Of a DNA stretch of 64,000 bases, positions 1 to 8,410 are shown in pieces; the stretch's first letter is position 1, and the number at the start of each line of letters is the position of its first letter. Where the stretch lies: positions 30,850-94,849 of the forward strand of contig JAVBON010000023.1 of assembly GCA_031550525.1 (NCBI GenBank), given 5' to 3'. The position numbers and the translations under genes were made by a program. The notes below the pieces were generated by a model. That model worked only from the letters and a program-made list of their open reading frames with translations. It did not search any database and was not told the origin of the DNA. The DNA comes from WRHT01 sp031550525. GTDB lineage: Bacteria > Desulfobacterota > Desulfovibrionia > Desulfovibrionales > Desulfovibrionaceae.

Positions 1-1627
1 CATATACCAAAGCTTCGCGGTACCCGGCCAGGCGCTTGATACCGCCCGGCTCTGGCTTATATGCGGCTTTTTGGCGGGCTGGATGCTGGTGCACTATTTC
101 GCCTATGCTTTCATGTACAAAAACACCATAAACACCGCCTACGACGCCTCGGCCGATGGGCGCATAGCCTTGGCCGAGCATATGCGCAAATTGCCGCTGG
201 GCTTAATTTTAAGCCGCGATCCGGGCGATCTTGCCACCATGCTCATAAGCGACTATGCGGAGGTGGAAAACCTGCTGGCGCATACTCTGGCCCAACTGGT
301 CAGCGCCTTCATTTTTCCGGCGGCGGCCTTCGCGGCCCTGCTGTTCGTCAACTGGCAGCTCGCCGTGGCGATGTTCGCCCCGCTCCCCCTGGCTGTGTTG
401 CTGATTCTACTGTCCGCCGGTCTGCAAGATAAACTGGGCAAAGCCCATATTCAGGCCAAAGTCGATAGCGCCGGACGCTTGCAAGAATACCTTTACGGCA
501 TGCGCGAAATAAAATCGCACAATCTCAGCGGCAGCCGCTTCGTGCGGCTGGACGAGGCCTTTGCCCGCCTGCGCCGCGAATCTTTAAGAATAGAAGGCGT
601 AATAGGCTCTCTGGTAATGCCCTCCATTCTGCTCATACGCTCGGGGCTAAGCATCATGCTGTTCGCGGCGGCCTGGCTGCTTACGGCCCAGACCCTGCCC
701 CTGCCCGTGCTGCTGCTTTTTCTGCTTTTGGGCACAAGGGTTTACGACCCGCTTACCGTTGCGCTTACCAGCTATGCTTCCATTCGCTATTCCTCAATCT
801 GCGCGGAACGCATCATGCAGTTGCGGCAGATGCGGGAGCAAACCGGCGGGCGGGCCGGGTTCGACCCCGCCGGGGGCATCAGCTTCGAACATGTAAGCTT
901 CGCCTATGACCAGCAAAAGGTGCTGGACGATGTATCCTTCAATATTCCGGCGGGTGGCGTTACCGCGCTGGTGGGTCCTTCCGGCAGTGGCAAAAGCACG
1001 GTGACAAAGCTGCTGGCCAGGTTTTGGGATGTGGCGGAAGGCCGTGTGCTTATTGGAGGGACAGATGTGCGCGAACTTGCCCCGGAAAAGCTGCTGGAGC
1101 ATGTATCCATGGTGTTTCAGGACGTGTATCTGTTCAAAAATACCATCGGCAACAACATAAAGGTGGGCAAAATGTCCGCCACCCAGGCGGAAATTGAAGA
1201 AGCGGCGCGCAAGGCCTGCTGTCACGATTTCATCATGCGTCTGCCCCTGGGTTACGACACCCCGGTGGGCGAAGGCGGGTGCACGCTCTCCGGCGGCGAA
1301 AAACAGCGCGTCTCCATTGCGCGGGCCTTGCTGAAAGATGCGCCCATTGTGCTGCTGGATGAAGCCACCGCATCTCTCGACCCGGAAAACGAGTTGCTGG
1401 TGCAAAGCGCCATAAACGCCCTTGTAAGCGGCAGCAAAGCCAAAACCGTTGTTATTATCGCCCACCGCCTTAAAACAGTGCGCAAGGCCGACCATATAGT
1501 AGTGCTGGAAAACGGCCGCGTGGCCCAACAAGGCACGCACGGCAGCCTGCTGGAAAGCAAAGGACTTTACCACCGTTTGTGGAGCCTGCAACAGCAGGCC
1601 GCTGGCTGGGATATGCGCGGTAACTAG
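1..1627 (+). CDS. Siderophore-type ABC transporter half-subunit (permease-ATPase fusion), 5' truncated
   Basis: The reading frame is open from base 2, so the true start lies left of the window; about 541 residues are visible. The N-terminal part is an exporter-fold membrane domain with several hydrophobic helices. The C-terminal part is a complete nucleotide-binding domain: Walker A GPSGSGKST (nt ~974-1000), signature LSGGEKQR, Walker B IVLLDEATASLD and the H-loop IIAHR. The run ARFWDVAEG...SMVFQDVYLFKNTI resembles the YbtP/YbtQ and IrtA/IrtB group, exporter-fold proteins that import ferric siderophores as heterodimers. The receptor gene just downstream fits iron-chelate uptake. The partner half is probably upstream. 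The stop codon TAG is also the first three bases of an inverted-repeat element. Subfamily is inferred from motif wording; a general lipid or drug exporter is the alternative. Confidence 0.85.
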   Translation, partial: IYQSFAVPGQALDTARLWLICGFLAGWMLVHYFAYAFMYKNTINTAYDASADGRIALAEHMRKLPLGLILSRDPGDLATMLISDYAEVENLLAHTLAQLVSAFIFPAAAFAALLFVNWQLAVAMFAPLPLAVLLILLSAGLQDKLGKAHIQAKVDSAGRLQEYLYGMREIKSHNLSGSRFVRLDEAFARLRRESLRIEGVIGSLVMPSILLIRSGLSIMLFAAAWLLTAQTLPLPVLLLFLLLGTRVYDPLTVALTSYASIRYSSICAERIMQLRQMREQTGGRAGFDPAGGISFEHVSFAYDQQKVLDDVSFNIPAGGVTALVGPSGSGKSTVTKLLARFWDVAEGRVLIGGTDVRELAPEKLLEHVSMVFQDVYLFKNTIGNNIKVGKMSATQAEIEEAARKACCHDFIMRLPLGYDTPVGEGGCTLSGGEKQRVSIARALLKDAPIVLLDEATASLDPENELLVQSAINALVSGSKAKTVVIIAHRLKTVRKADHIVVLENGRVAQQGTHGSLLESKGLYHRLWSLQQQAAGWDMRGN

Positions 1628-1925
1628 ACAGTGTCGTCACGAGAATGGATTTTGTTCTCTGCCTAGGGGCTGTCTCCAAAAAGATGGATTTTGTTCCCTG
1701 GCAAGGAAAACGCCGATTTTTGGCTAGGGATAGTACTCTGATGGTACAGCCCTGGACAAAAATCGGCGTTTGACACAGTCCAGGGGGCAAAAGACGCTTT
1801 TTGGATACAGCCCTTAGGCGCAACAGGTTCGCCTGGAGGGAGCGTATATGGACATACATGACCTTCAGGCGGTTCTGGCGCAACGACAGCAGAGGGCAAA
1901 AGACATCTTGTGGCGACACTGTCTA
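1625..1925. repeat. Composite inverted-repeat element (MITE-like), copy 1
   Basis: The ends are imperfect 19-bp inverted repeats: TAGACAGTGTCGTCACGAG at 1625-1643, and a right end at 1907-1925 that reads the same on the minus strand with two changes. Nested inside at about 1663-1816 is a second element with TAGGGGCTGTCTCC-type ends and a long internal hairpin, closely similar to 30061-30215. No ORF is carried. The left end overlaps the stop codon of the ABC gene. Confidence 0.8.
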
Positions 1926-1999
1926 AGCCGCTACCTTTTTGCACAGGCAAACTACCGTTTTGCATAGCCGCGCCCCGCGCGGCGGTGTATCCACAAATT

Positions 2000-2018
2000 G
2001 ATAATGAATGTAGCTATC
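2000..2018 (+). promoter_or_regulatory. Putative Fur box upstream of the TonB-dependent receptor
   Basis: The 19-mer GATAATGAATGTAGCTATC matches 13 of 19 positions of the Fur consensus GATAATGATAATCATTATC, with the outer arms intact. It lies 35 bp upstream of the receptor start in AT-rich DNA. A better match precedes the TonB operon. Confidence 0.5.
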
Positions 2019-2052
2019 ATATTTTAAAAACTTAACAGCACAGGAAGGATCA

Positions 2053-4143
2053 ATGAAAAAAGCTTGCCGGAAAAAAACCGCCGCCATGCTCTGCGCGGCG
2101 TCTCTGCTTGGCTTTGCAGGCGTTGCGCATGCGGAGGAAACAAAAAGATACGAGCTTGAGCCCATAAAAGTAACCGCCCAAAAGCGCGAGGAAAGCCTGC
2201 GCGAAGTACCCGCCGCCATCTCGGTGTTTACGGAAGAAAATATAGAGGAGGCAGGTCTGGAAAATACGCTGGAGCTTAGCCGTTACGCGCCCAACGTGTA
2301 TGTGAAAGACTCCGGCTCATATTACCAAACCACCATACGCGGCATCTCCGGCTTTATTCTCTCCACCCACTCGGCTACCAGCTACTATGTGGATGATATA
2401 AACCTGCCCGCCGTTTTCATGCAAAACGCCGAATTGCTGGATATAGAGCGGGTGGAAATTCTTAAAGGACCCCAGGGCACGCTTTACGGCCGCAACAGCG
2501 AGGCAGGCGTTATCAACATTATCACCAACAAGCCCGGCAATACCTTTAAGGGGCGCTTTTTCGACGAGCTCAGCTTTTACGACACCAACCACGGTTACGA
2601 GTACGGTAACCTGGCGGGCGGCAACATAAGCGGGCCAATTATAAAAGACAGACTTTACCTGGGTTTTGCCGGCGCGTGGGATTACAACAAGGGCTATGTG
2701 GAAAACACCTATAATGACGACGACAAGGCCAGAAGAAAAAACCAGCTCAACGGGCGCGGCACGGTGCGCTGGACCCCTGACGACGCCTGGGATGTGACCT
2801 TTACGGCCGAGGTAATGAACAGCAACAACAAATTCGCCATGGGCCGCTTTGTGGATGGTCCTATGCAAAGTGACCTGCACACTGTTAATATGGATGGCGA
2901 CTATTACCGCGACTTCGACAGTAACGGGCAGGCCTTGCGCATCAGCCGGGCCGGAAGCCATGTAGATTTTACCTCCATAACCGGACGCCGCTACTACAAC
3001 GAAGACATGGCCAACGATATGGACATGACCCCCATGCCCATGATTCAGGGCAATATGGAAGAAACGGTAGACTTCTGGAGTCAGGAATTCCGCTTTTCTT
3101 CCGCCGCCTCGCGACAAAGCCCCCTCACCTGGCTCACCGGCGCATACTTTTTTAAAGACAGCATCGATGTTTGGTCCGGCCCCGGCGGCATGATGCCCCT
3201 GGCCGCGCGCGATACCGACATAGACATTACCGGCGCCGCCGTTTTCGCCCAGGCCACCTACACGCTTATGGACAGGCTTCATCTTACCGGCGGAGCGCGC
3301 TACGACTACAGCTACCTCAAAGGCAAACAAGACTACTCCATAAGCTCCATGGGCATTTACGACAGCTACGATGATTCCGACCACAATGGCGAATTTCTGC
3401 CCAAAGTATCCATAGCCTACGATGTGACCGGCGGCGTTATGGCCTACGCCACTGTAGCCAAAGGCTACCTTAACGGCGGCTACGACTACACCAGCGCCAC
3501 ATCCGAGCGCAATTTGTACTACAAGCCGGAATATTCGTGGAGCTACGAAATAGGAGTGAAAAGCTCCTGGCTGGACAACAGGCTTAACGCCAACATCTCC
3601 GCGTTTTATGTGGATATGAAAGACAAACAGGTATCGGAAGTGGACCCAGTCAATACCCTTGGCATAATTATGTCCAACGCCGCCGAAGCCCATTCCCTGG
3701 GGGCTGAGGTGGAGCTTTCGGCCATGCTGGCGCAAGGGCTGGAGCTGTTCGCAAACTTCGGTTACACCAGCGCCAAAATTGACGACTGGTACGACGAAGC
3801 TGCCGGATACGATTACGATGGAAAATACCTGCCCAACGTGCCCAAGTTCAATTACGTGATAGGCACGCAGTATCATCACGCCAGTGGGCTGTGGGGCCGG
3901 GCCGAAGTTGTGGGCATAGGCAGGTTTTACCACGACGCCCAAAACGAACTGCCGGAAGGCTCGTATAACCTCGTAAACCTGCGCCTGGGCTATGCATGGA
4001 ATAACTTCGACATCACTTTGTGGTGCAAAAACCTGCTCGACAAACACTATAACAACGTGCGGTTCAGCATGACGGGCATGGGGGAAGCGGCTTTTGAGGG
4101 CGCTCCACGTCAGGTTGGGGCTACAGCGGCGTATAGATTTTAA
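2053..4143 (+). CDS. TonB-dependent outer-membrane receptor
   Basis: This is a 696-residue outer-membrane receptor, a usual length for siderophore or other metal-chelate receptors. A signal peptide (Lys/Arg-rich start, then hydrophobic core ending at VAHAEE) is followed by a TonB-box-like segment and the plug domain (EPIKVTAQKREESLREVPAAI; RVEILKGPQGTLYGRNSEAG). The rest is rich in aromatic residues and alternating strands, ending in the typical C-terminal phenylalanine (AAYRF). An AGGAAGG ribosome site lies six bases before the ATG. The substrate cannot be read from the sequence; the siderophore-type ABC subunit upstream, the Fur-like box and the nearby TonB operon suggest a ferric chelate. 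The plug-type sequence also fits the wider FecA/CirA class. Confidence 0.93.
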   Translation: MKKACRKKTAAMLCAASLLGFAGVAHAEETKRYELEPIKVTAQKREESLREVPAAISVFTEENIEEAGLENTLELSRYAPNVYVKDSGSYYQTTIRGISGFILSTHSATSYYVDDINLPAVFMQNAELLDIERVEILKGPQGTLYGRNSEAGVINIITNKPGNTFKGRFFDELSFYDTNHGYEYGNLAGGNISGPIIKDRLYLGFAGAWDYNKGYVENTYNDDDKARRKNQLNGRGTVRWTPDDAWDVTFTAEVMNSNNKFAMGRFVDGPMQSDLHTVNMDGDYYRDFDSNGQALRISRAGSHVDFTSITGRRYYNEDMANDMDMTPMPMIQGNMEETVDFWSQEFRFSSAASRQSPLTWLTGAYFFKDSIDVWSGPGGMMPLAARDTDIDITGAAVFAQATYTLMDRLHLTGGARYDYSYLKGKQDYSISSMGIYDSYDDSDHNGEFLPKVSIAYDVTGGVMAYATVAKGYLNGGYDYTSATSERNLYYKPEYSWSYEIGVKSSWLDNRLNANISAFYVDMKDKQVSEVDPVNTLGIIMSNAAEAHSLGAEVELSAMLAQGLELFANFGYTSAKIDDWYDEAAGYDYDGKYLPNVPKFNYVIGTQYHHASGLWGRAEVVGIGRFYHDAQNELPEGSYNLVNLRLGYAWNNFDITLWCKNLLDKHYNNVRFSMTGMGEAAFEGAPRQVGATAAYRF

Positions 4144-4174
4144 GTGTTCTGGGGGATGCCCCTGCCAGGGGTGA

Positions 4175-4322
4175 ATATAAGAAAATATGGATGCGGCGGG
4201 GCCGCGACAATATAAGAGAGGGGCGCTTGCCCCTCTTTTTTTGCGCCGCTTCGCTTTGCAAAAAAATTCACCCCGCCAAAGGGGCGGGTACGCGCCCGCC
4301 CCTTTGGAATCCCCGCGCGCCG
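4175..4322 (+). repeat. Terminator-bearing intergenic repeat, copy 1
   Basis: This is closely similar to the reverse complement of 13504-13655. It begins 32 bp after the receptor stop. It contains a rho-independent terminator and a second hairpin with 13-bp arms (4276-4288 with 4295-4307). Confidence 0.85.
4217..4242 (+). terminator. Rho-independent terminator of the TonB-dependent receptor gene
   Basis: Stem GAGGGGC, loop GCTT, stem GCCCCTC, then a run of seven T. It lies inside the repeat at 4175-4322. Confidence 0.85.
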
Positions 4323-4509
4323 TGTGGCTCGTTTTGACAAATGGTGACTATTTAACACCAAAAAGCGAAAGCCAGGCACAACTAGTGGCGATGCTCTTTA
4401 CCGCCCTGGACCCGGATTTCGTCGCGGTGTGGGCGGGGCCTTGTCGCCCACCGATGTTCATATCGCGAGTTGTTTTTTGTTTTACCAGCGGAGCATACAA
4501 GGCCCCGCC

Positions 4510-5075
4510 CAATGTACCATTGGCGCTCTCGTTGTTATGGCGCAGGAACTTCGATTCGCTTGCTCCCACGGGGATGGCGGAGGGCTTTGGTTTGCCGCTC
4601 CCGTGGGGGTGGCGGAGGAACTTTGATTTGGATGCTTTCGATAATATCTGCGGGCCGGGCCGCCGTTGTAAAATGGACCCTCGTGCCTGTTTGACGATCA
4701 CAAAGGGTCTCCCGTACTCTGATGGTTCTTCGGCGGGCGATGCTGTAGAGCGTTATTGAAGCCTTTCCCTGTAGTGCGGTTGCTTTGTTGCCGCAGGCAA
4801 GGGGCGGGTTACGGCATATGCTCCATTGGCGCTCTCGGTGGTGGAAACACTTTGATTTAACTGCTTCCGCTGGGCAGGTCAGACACATCGCGAAACAACT
4901 TTCGTTTGGGTTAAGGTAGGCCGCAGTATGGGTCAAAGGTCCGTTTTGTGGTTTGGTGTTATGACTTTGGCTGCTTCCACCAGGCGGGTGTGCCACATTG
5001 CCAAGCAACTTGCGGTGGGACTAAGTTGGGCACAGTGCGGGTGTAGGCACTATTTTATGATTTGTCGGCAGGGGC
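4510..5075. repeat. Degenerate repeat DNA related to 13240-13370
   Basis: The motif CCATTGGCGCTCTCG occurs near 4516 and 4822 and, inverted, near 13350. The segment with ATCGCGAAACAACTT at about 4888 is repeated in diverged form near 5000 (spacing about 111 bp) and again, inverted, near 13330. The function is unknown; it is not coding by any sign visible here. Confidence 0.55.
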
Positions 5076-5097
5076 TGCTGGGGCAGGTAATACAACA

Positions 5098-5126
5098 CGC
5101 GCTCCGGGGTGCTGCCCCGGAGCGCG
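5098..5126. terminator. Strong GC hairpin downstream of the TPR gene
   Basis: Perfect 12-bp arms (CGCGCTCCGGGG at 5098-5109 and its complement at 5115-5126) enclose a 5-base loop. There is no clear T tract. It lies about 120 bp beyond the stop of the minus-strand TonB operon and may end or protect that transcript. Confidence 0.4.
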
Positions 5127-5244
5127 CTAGTTTGAATTAATGCTTTATGCCCTTCCCATGTTGTAGGCGGTAGCTGGTTTCGGTCATGCCCGATGGCAAG
5201 GGCGGCATGCGCGTGGCATGTTCAGGGAGTTCGCGTGGTTCGGC

Positions 5245-6528
5245 CTAAATACCGGCATAGTGATTCTGTGTTGCGTCCTGCCCGCGCCGGCTCACTGGCG
5301 TGCCTTCGGCGTGGGAGGCCAGTTTTTTGTCCATTTCGGCTATTTCGGCCTCAACTTCCTCCATGGCTTCTATGGCGCTTATGGCTTGGGCGGCCTGATG
5401 TTTGAAGCCGCTTTTATCGTTGGTAAGCTGGCTGAAGGAGTTTTTGGCCGCCTGCCAGTCGCGGTTTTCCCAAGCAACCATGCCGGCCAGCAAATTGCAG
5501 CGGTCGGTCTCTTTGCCTTTAATTAGGGCCCCGGCGCTGAAGGCGCGCTGGGCGCTTTTAAGCTCGCCCAGCCGGTAATGGGCCATGCCTTTTATGAGAT
5601 AAAGCTCGGGCTGCGGTTTTTTGGCGATGAGCCCGTCAATGTAGTCAATGAGCTGTGCCTGACGATTGGCGCGCAGCAAGGAGCTGATATACACCTTTTC
5701 CTGCTCCTGACTGGGCGGAAGGAGTTTTTCCACCTCCAACCCGAGTATGGGGGCCTGGGCGTAGCGGTACATGCCGGAAAGCTCCCTGCGGTCGCGCTCC
5801 GAGGCTTCAGGCAGGCGGGCCGCTATATCAAGGGCGGCGGCCGCCATATTATGCCTGTTCAAACGCAGGCGGGCGTAAGCCAGACTTTTCCAGTTCCGGC
5901 GTTTTTCCGGCTCCATTTCCACCAGAGTGAGCAAATACCCTTCGGCGTCGCTCCATTTGCCCAATTGCATGCAGTTAACGGCGGCCAGGTTAACCCAATC
6001 TGGCTTTACAGCGGGTTGGGCCAGCACTTTTTTTACCGTTTCAAGGCTGCGGGAGTATTGTTTGGCAAAATAAAAGCATTGGGCGGCGGAATAGGCGTAA
6101 GTGGGCGCGGCGGAGGCCTGCGGCTCCAGCGCGTGGGCCTTTAAAAAGCAATCTCCGGCCTGCTCGAAGCGCTCTTCCTGCAGCAGGGCCACACCCAGGT
6201 TAAGATGCAAGGCCACGTACTCCGGCGAAACGGCAAGGCCTTTGCGAAAAACGGATATGGCCTTTTTGTTGTCGTCCATGCGCATATGCGCCACCCCATA
6301 GAGAATGCAGCCATACGGGTGAGGGTTATCCCGCTCTTCAACCTCGGCCTGCAAAAGCGCGGCAATTCCTTTATAATCGGACTGCTCAAAAAACTCGTTG
6401 GCCTTGTTAAAAAGAGTAAACTGCGCCGGACTAAGCGCATCAGCGCCGGAGGCCGCAAAAACGCCGGGCGCGCAGATGAGCGCGAACAACAAAAATAACG
6501 GCGGGAGTTTATAAAAAATACGTGCCAT
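5245..6528 (-). CDS. TPR-repeat periplasmic protein of the TonB system
   Basis: This 427-residue protein has a signal peptide (hydrophobic stretch LPPLFLLFALICAPGVFAAS) and then stacked helix pairs of tetratricopeptide type, for example residues near NPHPYGCILYGVAHM and EYVALHLNLGVALLQ. The ATG at 6528 is preferred because GGAGG lies seven bases ahead of it; the in-frame TTG five codons earlier would put that ribosome site inside the gene. It is the last gene of the DUF3450-ttpC-exbB-exbD-tonB series, separated by about 200 bp. In vibrio TonB2 clusters a TPR protein occupies the same place, which suggests a scaffold role in the periplasm; that role is inference. Confidence 0.85.
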   Translation of the reverse strand: MARIFYKLPPLFLLFALICAPGVFAASGADALSPAQFTLFNKANEFFEQSDYKGIAALLQAEVEERDNPHPYGCILYGVAHMRMDDNKKAISVFRKGLAVSPEYVALHLNLGVALLQEERFEQAGDCFLKAHALEPQASAAPTYAYSAAQCFYFAKQYSRSLETVKKVLAQPAVKPDWVNLAAVNCMQLGKWSDAEGYLLTLVEMEPEKRRNWKSLAYARLRLNRHNMAAAALDIAARLPEASERDRRELSGMYRYAQAPILGLEVEKLLPPSQEQEKVYISSLLRANRQAQLIDYIDGLIAKKPQPELYLIKGMAHYRLGELKSAQRAFSAGALIKGKETDRCNLLAGMVAWENRDWQAAKNSFSQLTNDKSGFKHQAAQAISAIEAMEEVEAEIAEMDKKLASHAEGTPVSRRGQDATQNHYAGI

Positions 6529-6726
6529 GATTATATCCTCCAATTACTAAACCCAAGTAAAAACCTAAACCTATCGAACCGCGCTGGCTCGCCACGTCCT
6601 GTGGCTCGCCCCCTGCGGGTCGTCGCCGCTCCGCTCCGGCATCCAAATTTGCCCTCCTGCGGATTTGTCGCTACGCCGGGAGTAAATACCGGCTTGCTCC
6701 GCTTCGCGGCTAAAACTTATAATTTT

Positions 6727-7407
6727 CTACTTGTCCAAGTTATACTCAACTGGAATTTCCACCTCGCACATTACGGCGCGGTTGCCGATTTTGCCTGGGG
6801 TGAAGCGCCAGCGTTGCACAGCTTCCAGGGTAGCCGCGCCGAAAATTTCCGTGTCTTCCCCCGGCAGCAGGCGCGTGCTTAGTATTTTTCCTTCTTTATC
6901 CAGCACCACGCGCACGCGCACCACGCCTTCGCGCCGCATGTTGCGGGCGCGGCGCGGGTACTGCGGCGGCGGCGCATGTACTATGCGCGGCTGCGTTTCA
7001 AGCTGGTGTACGCCAAACACGGTGTTGCCGCTCATGGCGGGCGGCGCGGGCACGGCAATGCCCACGTCAAGATTGGCGTTTATGGTGTATTGAATATTCA
7101 GGGGCGGGGTTTCCACCTCCATGGGGTTATCCATCTTCACGTCCAGGCGCGGAATTTCCGTATCCAGCTCCAGCTCTATAATTTTCTTTTCCGGCTCTAT
7201 GGGAATGGTATCGGCTATGAGCACGCGGTTTTTCTCGCCGGGCAGGGGCGGGTCCAGCAAGGCGCCGCCCAAAAACAGGCCGATGACGCAAAGAGCGAAG
7301 GTAGCCAGCACTCCGGCCAGTAGGCACAGCCCCCAGCGCGAGCAAAGGGCCGCGAGCTTTTCCCTGCCAAAATCCGGCAAGTTGAACATCTGGGCTGATG
7401 CGGGCAT
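6727..7407 (-). CDS. tonB: TonB energy-transducing protein
   Basis: TonB couples the inner-membrane proton gradient to outer-membrane receptors. The protein is about 226 residues, with one N-terminal membrane helix (LLAGVLATFALCVIGLFLGG), a short proline-containing linker and a C-terminal TonB domain (PPPQYPRRARNMRREGVV...AVQRWRFTPGKIGNRA). The linker is short, as in the TonB2 type. Start: the ATG at 7407 has AGGTGA six bases upstream; a GTG three codons earlier directly abuts the exbD stop and is less likely. It lies in one operon with exbB, exbD and the ttpC-like gene. Confidence 0.93.
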   Translation of the reverse strand: MPASAQMFNLPDFGREKLAALCSRWGLCLLAGVLATFALCVIGLFLGGALLDPPLPGEKNRVLIADTIPIEPEKKIIELELDTEIPRLDVKMDNPMEVETPPLNIQYTINANLDVGIAVPAPPAMSGNTVFGVHQLETQPRIVHAPPPQYPRRARNMRREGVVRVRVVLDKEGKILSTRLLPGEDTEIFGAATLEAVQRWRFTPGKIGNRAVMCEVEIPVEYNLDK

Positions 7408-7416
7408 AAAAATCAC

Positions 7417-7812
7417 CTATTCCTTGCTGGTGGCGACGCTTACGTTTTTAACACCGGCCTCGCGGCAGCCGTCCAGCACCTGAATCATCACGCCGGTGTT
7501 GGATTTATTGTCCGCCGCTATAATAACCGCCCCTTCCGGCGCTTCAGAAAGAAAGTGCGACATCCATGAGCGCACGGCGCGCACGTCCAGCGTTTTGTTG
7601 TCTACCCACACAATGTTGTTGTGGTCTATGCTCACCACGACGGAAGGATTTTTGGATTCCGCCGTCTGCGCCACAGGGCGCTCCACATCCACACCGGATT
7701 CGCGCACGAAGCTGGCTGTAACCATAAAAAAGATCAGCAGAATAAAAACCATATCGATAAGCGGCGTTAAATTAAGCTCAACGGCTTCATCCCGCCGGTT
7801 TCTACGCGACAT
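7417..7812 (-). CDS. exbD: Biopolymer transport protein ExbD
   Basis: This 131-residue inner-membrane protein has a single N-terminal helix containing the proton-path aspartate (NLTPLIDMVFILLIFFMV) and a small periplasmic domain. It forms the proton-driven motor with ExbB. The ATG at 7812 overlaps the last 11 bases of exbB, a typical translationally coupled arrangement; a longer open frame begins at 7857 but would overlap exbB by 56 bases and lacks a ribosome site. The tonB ATG follows closely after the stop. Confidence 0.93.
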   Translation of the reverse strand: MSRRNRRDEAVELNLTPLIDMVFILLIFFMVTASFVRESGVDVERPVAQTAESKNPSVVVSIDHNNIVWVDNKTLDVRAVRSWMSHFLSEAPEGAVIIAADNKSNTGVMIQVLDGCREAGVKNVSVATSKE

Positions 7813-8398
7813 AACAGACCCCGCATTGTACATCCGATTTCTTTTCAATCCGCTCAATGTAGCGGAACACCCTCATTTGCAGCTTTTTGTGCAGGCGCTT
7901 AACGCCCTGCCCGGCCACCACGCCGATAACGCCCACCAGCAGGCCGCTTTGGGTGGTAAGCAATGCCTCTGAAATGCCAGAGGCAAAAGACTTGGTGTTG
8001 CCCACCCCGAAAAGCTGGATGGCCTCAAAGGAGTTGATCATGCCGGAAACCGTGCCCAAAAGCCCCAAGAGCATGGCAATGGAGCCGCAAAGCATTATGG
8101 ATTTGCCTTCAACGCCCAAGCGGGCCAGAAAGTTTTTTCCCAGTTCCTCGCCAAGGCGCAGGTTCAGCTCCGGCACGGTGCAGCGCGAGGCGCAGTATTG
8201 GGCCAGAAGCGCGTTAAGCCCGCTATCTGGCGCGCCCCCTCCGCCCTTGCGGCCACGGCTGAAAGACTGGTTGAGCGACCAGTACACGCAAAGGGAATGC
8301 GCGAGCAGGGCGAACATTACTATGCTGACCGTAAAGATGGGGTACATGTATAACCCGCCGTTTCGCAGCATCTCAAAGACTTTATCGAGTATCCACAT
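7802..8398 (-). CDS. exbB: Biopolymer transport protein ExbB (TolQ/MotA family)
   Basis: This 198-residue protein has three membrane helices: one near the N-terminus (MYPIFTVSIVMFALLAHSL) and two in the conserved MotA/TolQ/ExbB region (IMLCGSIAMLLGLLGTVSGMI; ALLTTQSGLLVGVIGVVAG). It is the channel-forming stator partner of ExbD. It is the second ExbB-type protein in the operon; the larger paralogue lies immediately upstream. The length fits ExbB2 of vibrio TonB2 systems rather than the longer enterobacterial ExbB. Confidence 0.92.
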   Translation of the reverse strand: MWILDKVFEMLRNGGLYMYPIFTVSIVMFALLAHSLCVYWSLNQSFSRGRKGGGGAPDSGLNALLAQYCASRCTVPELNLRLGEELGKNFLARLGVEGKSIMLCGSIAMLLGLLGTVSGMINSFEAIQLFGVGNTKSFASGISEALLTTQSGLLVGVIGVVAGQGVKRLHKKLQMRVFRYIERIEKKSDVQCGVCYVA

Positions 8399-8410
8399 AT
8401 CGGGCGCGCC

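Larger units (their letters stand above)
4144..5244. other. Gene-free convergent region between receptor and TPR gene
   Basis: The 1.1 kb between two convergent stop codons contains no convincing gene. It holds a terminator-bearing repeat (4175-4322), degenerate repeat DNA (about 4510-5070) and a strong GC hairpin (5098-5126). Open frames here have no ribosome sites and their sequence tracks the repeats. Confidence 0.75.

Noticed and set aside
2317..4047. 576-codon open frame antisense to the TonB-dependent receptor
   Set aside because: It is a shadow of the biased codon use of the receptor gene. It has no ribosome site and no recognisable domain.
4187..4759. 190-codon frame after the receptor
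   Set aside because: It begins in the terminator-bearing repeat and follows repeat DNA; it has no ribosome site.
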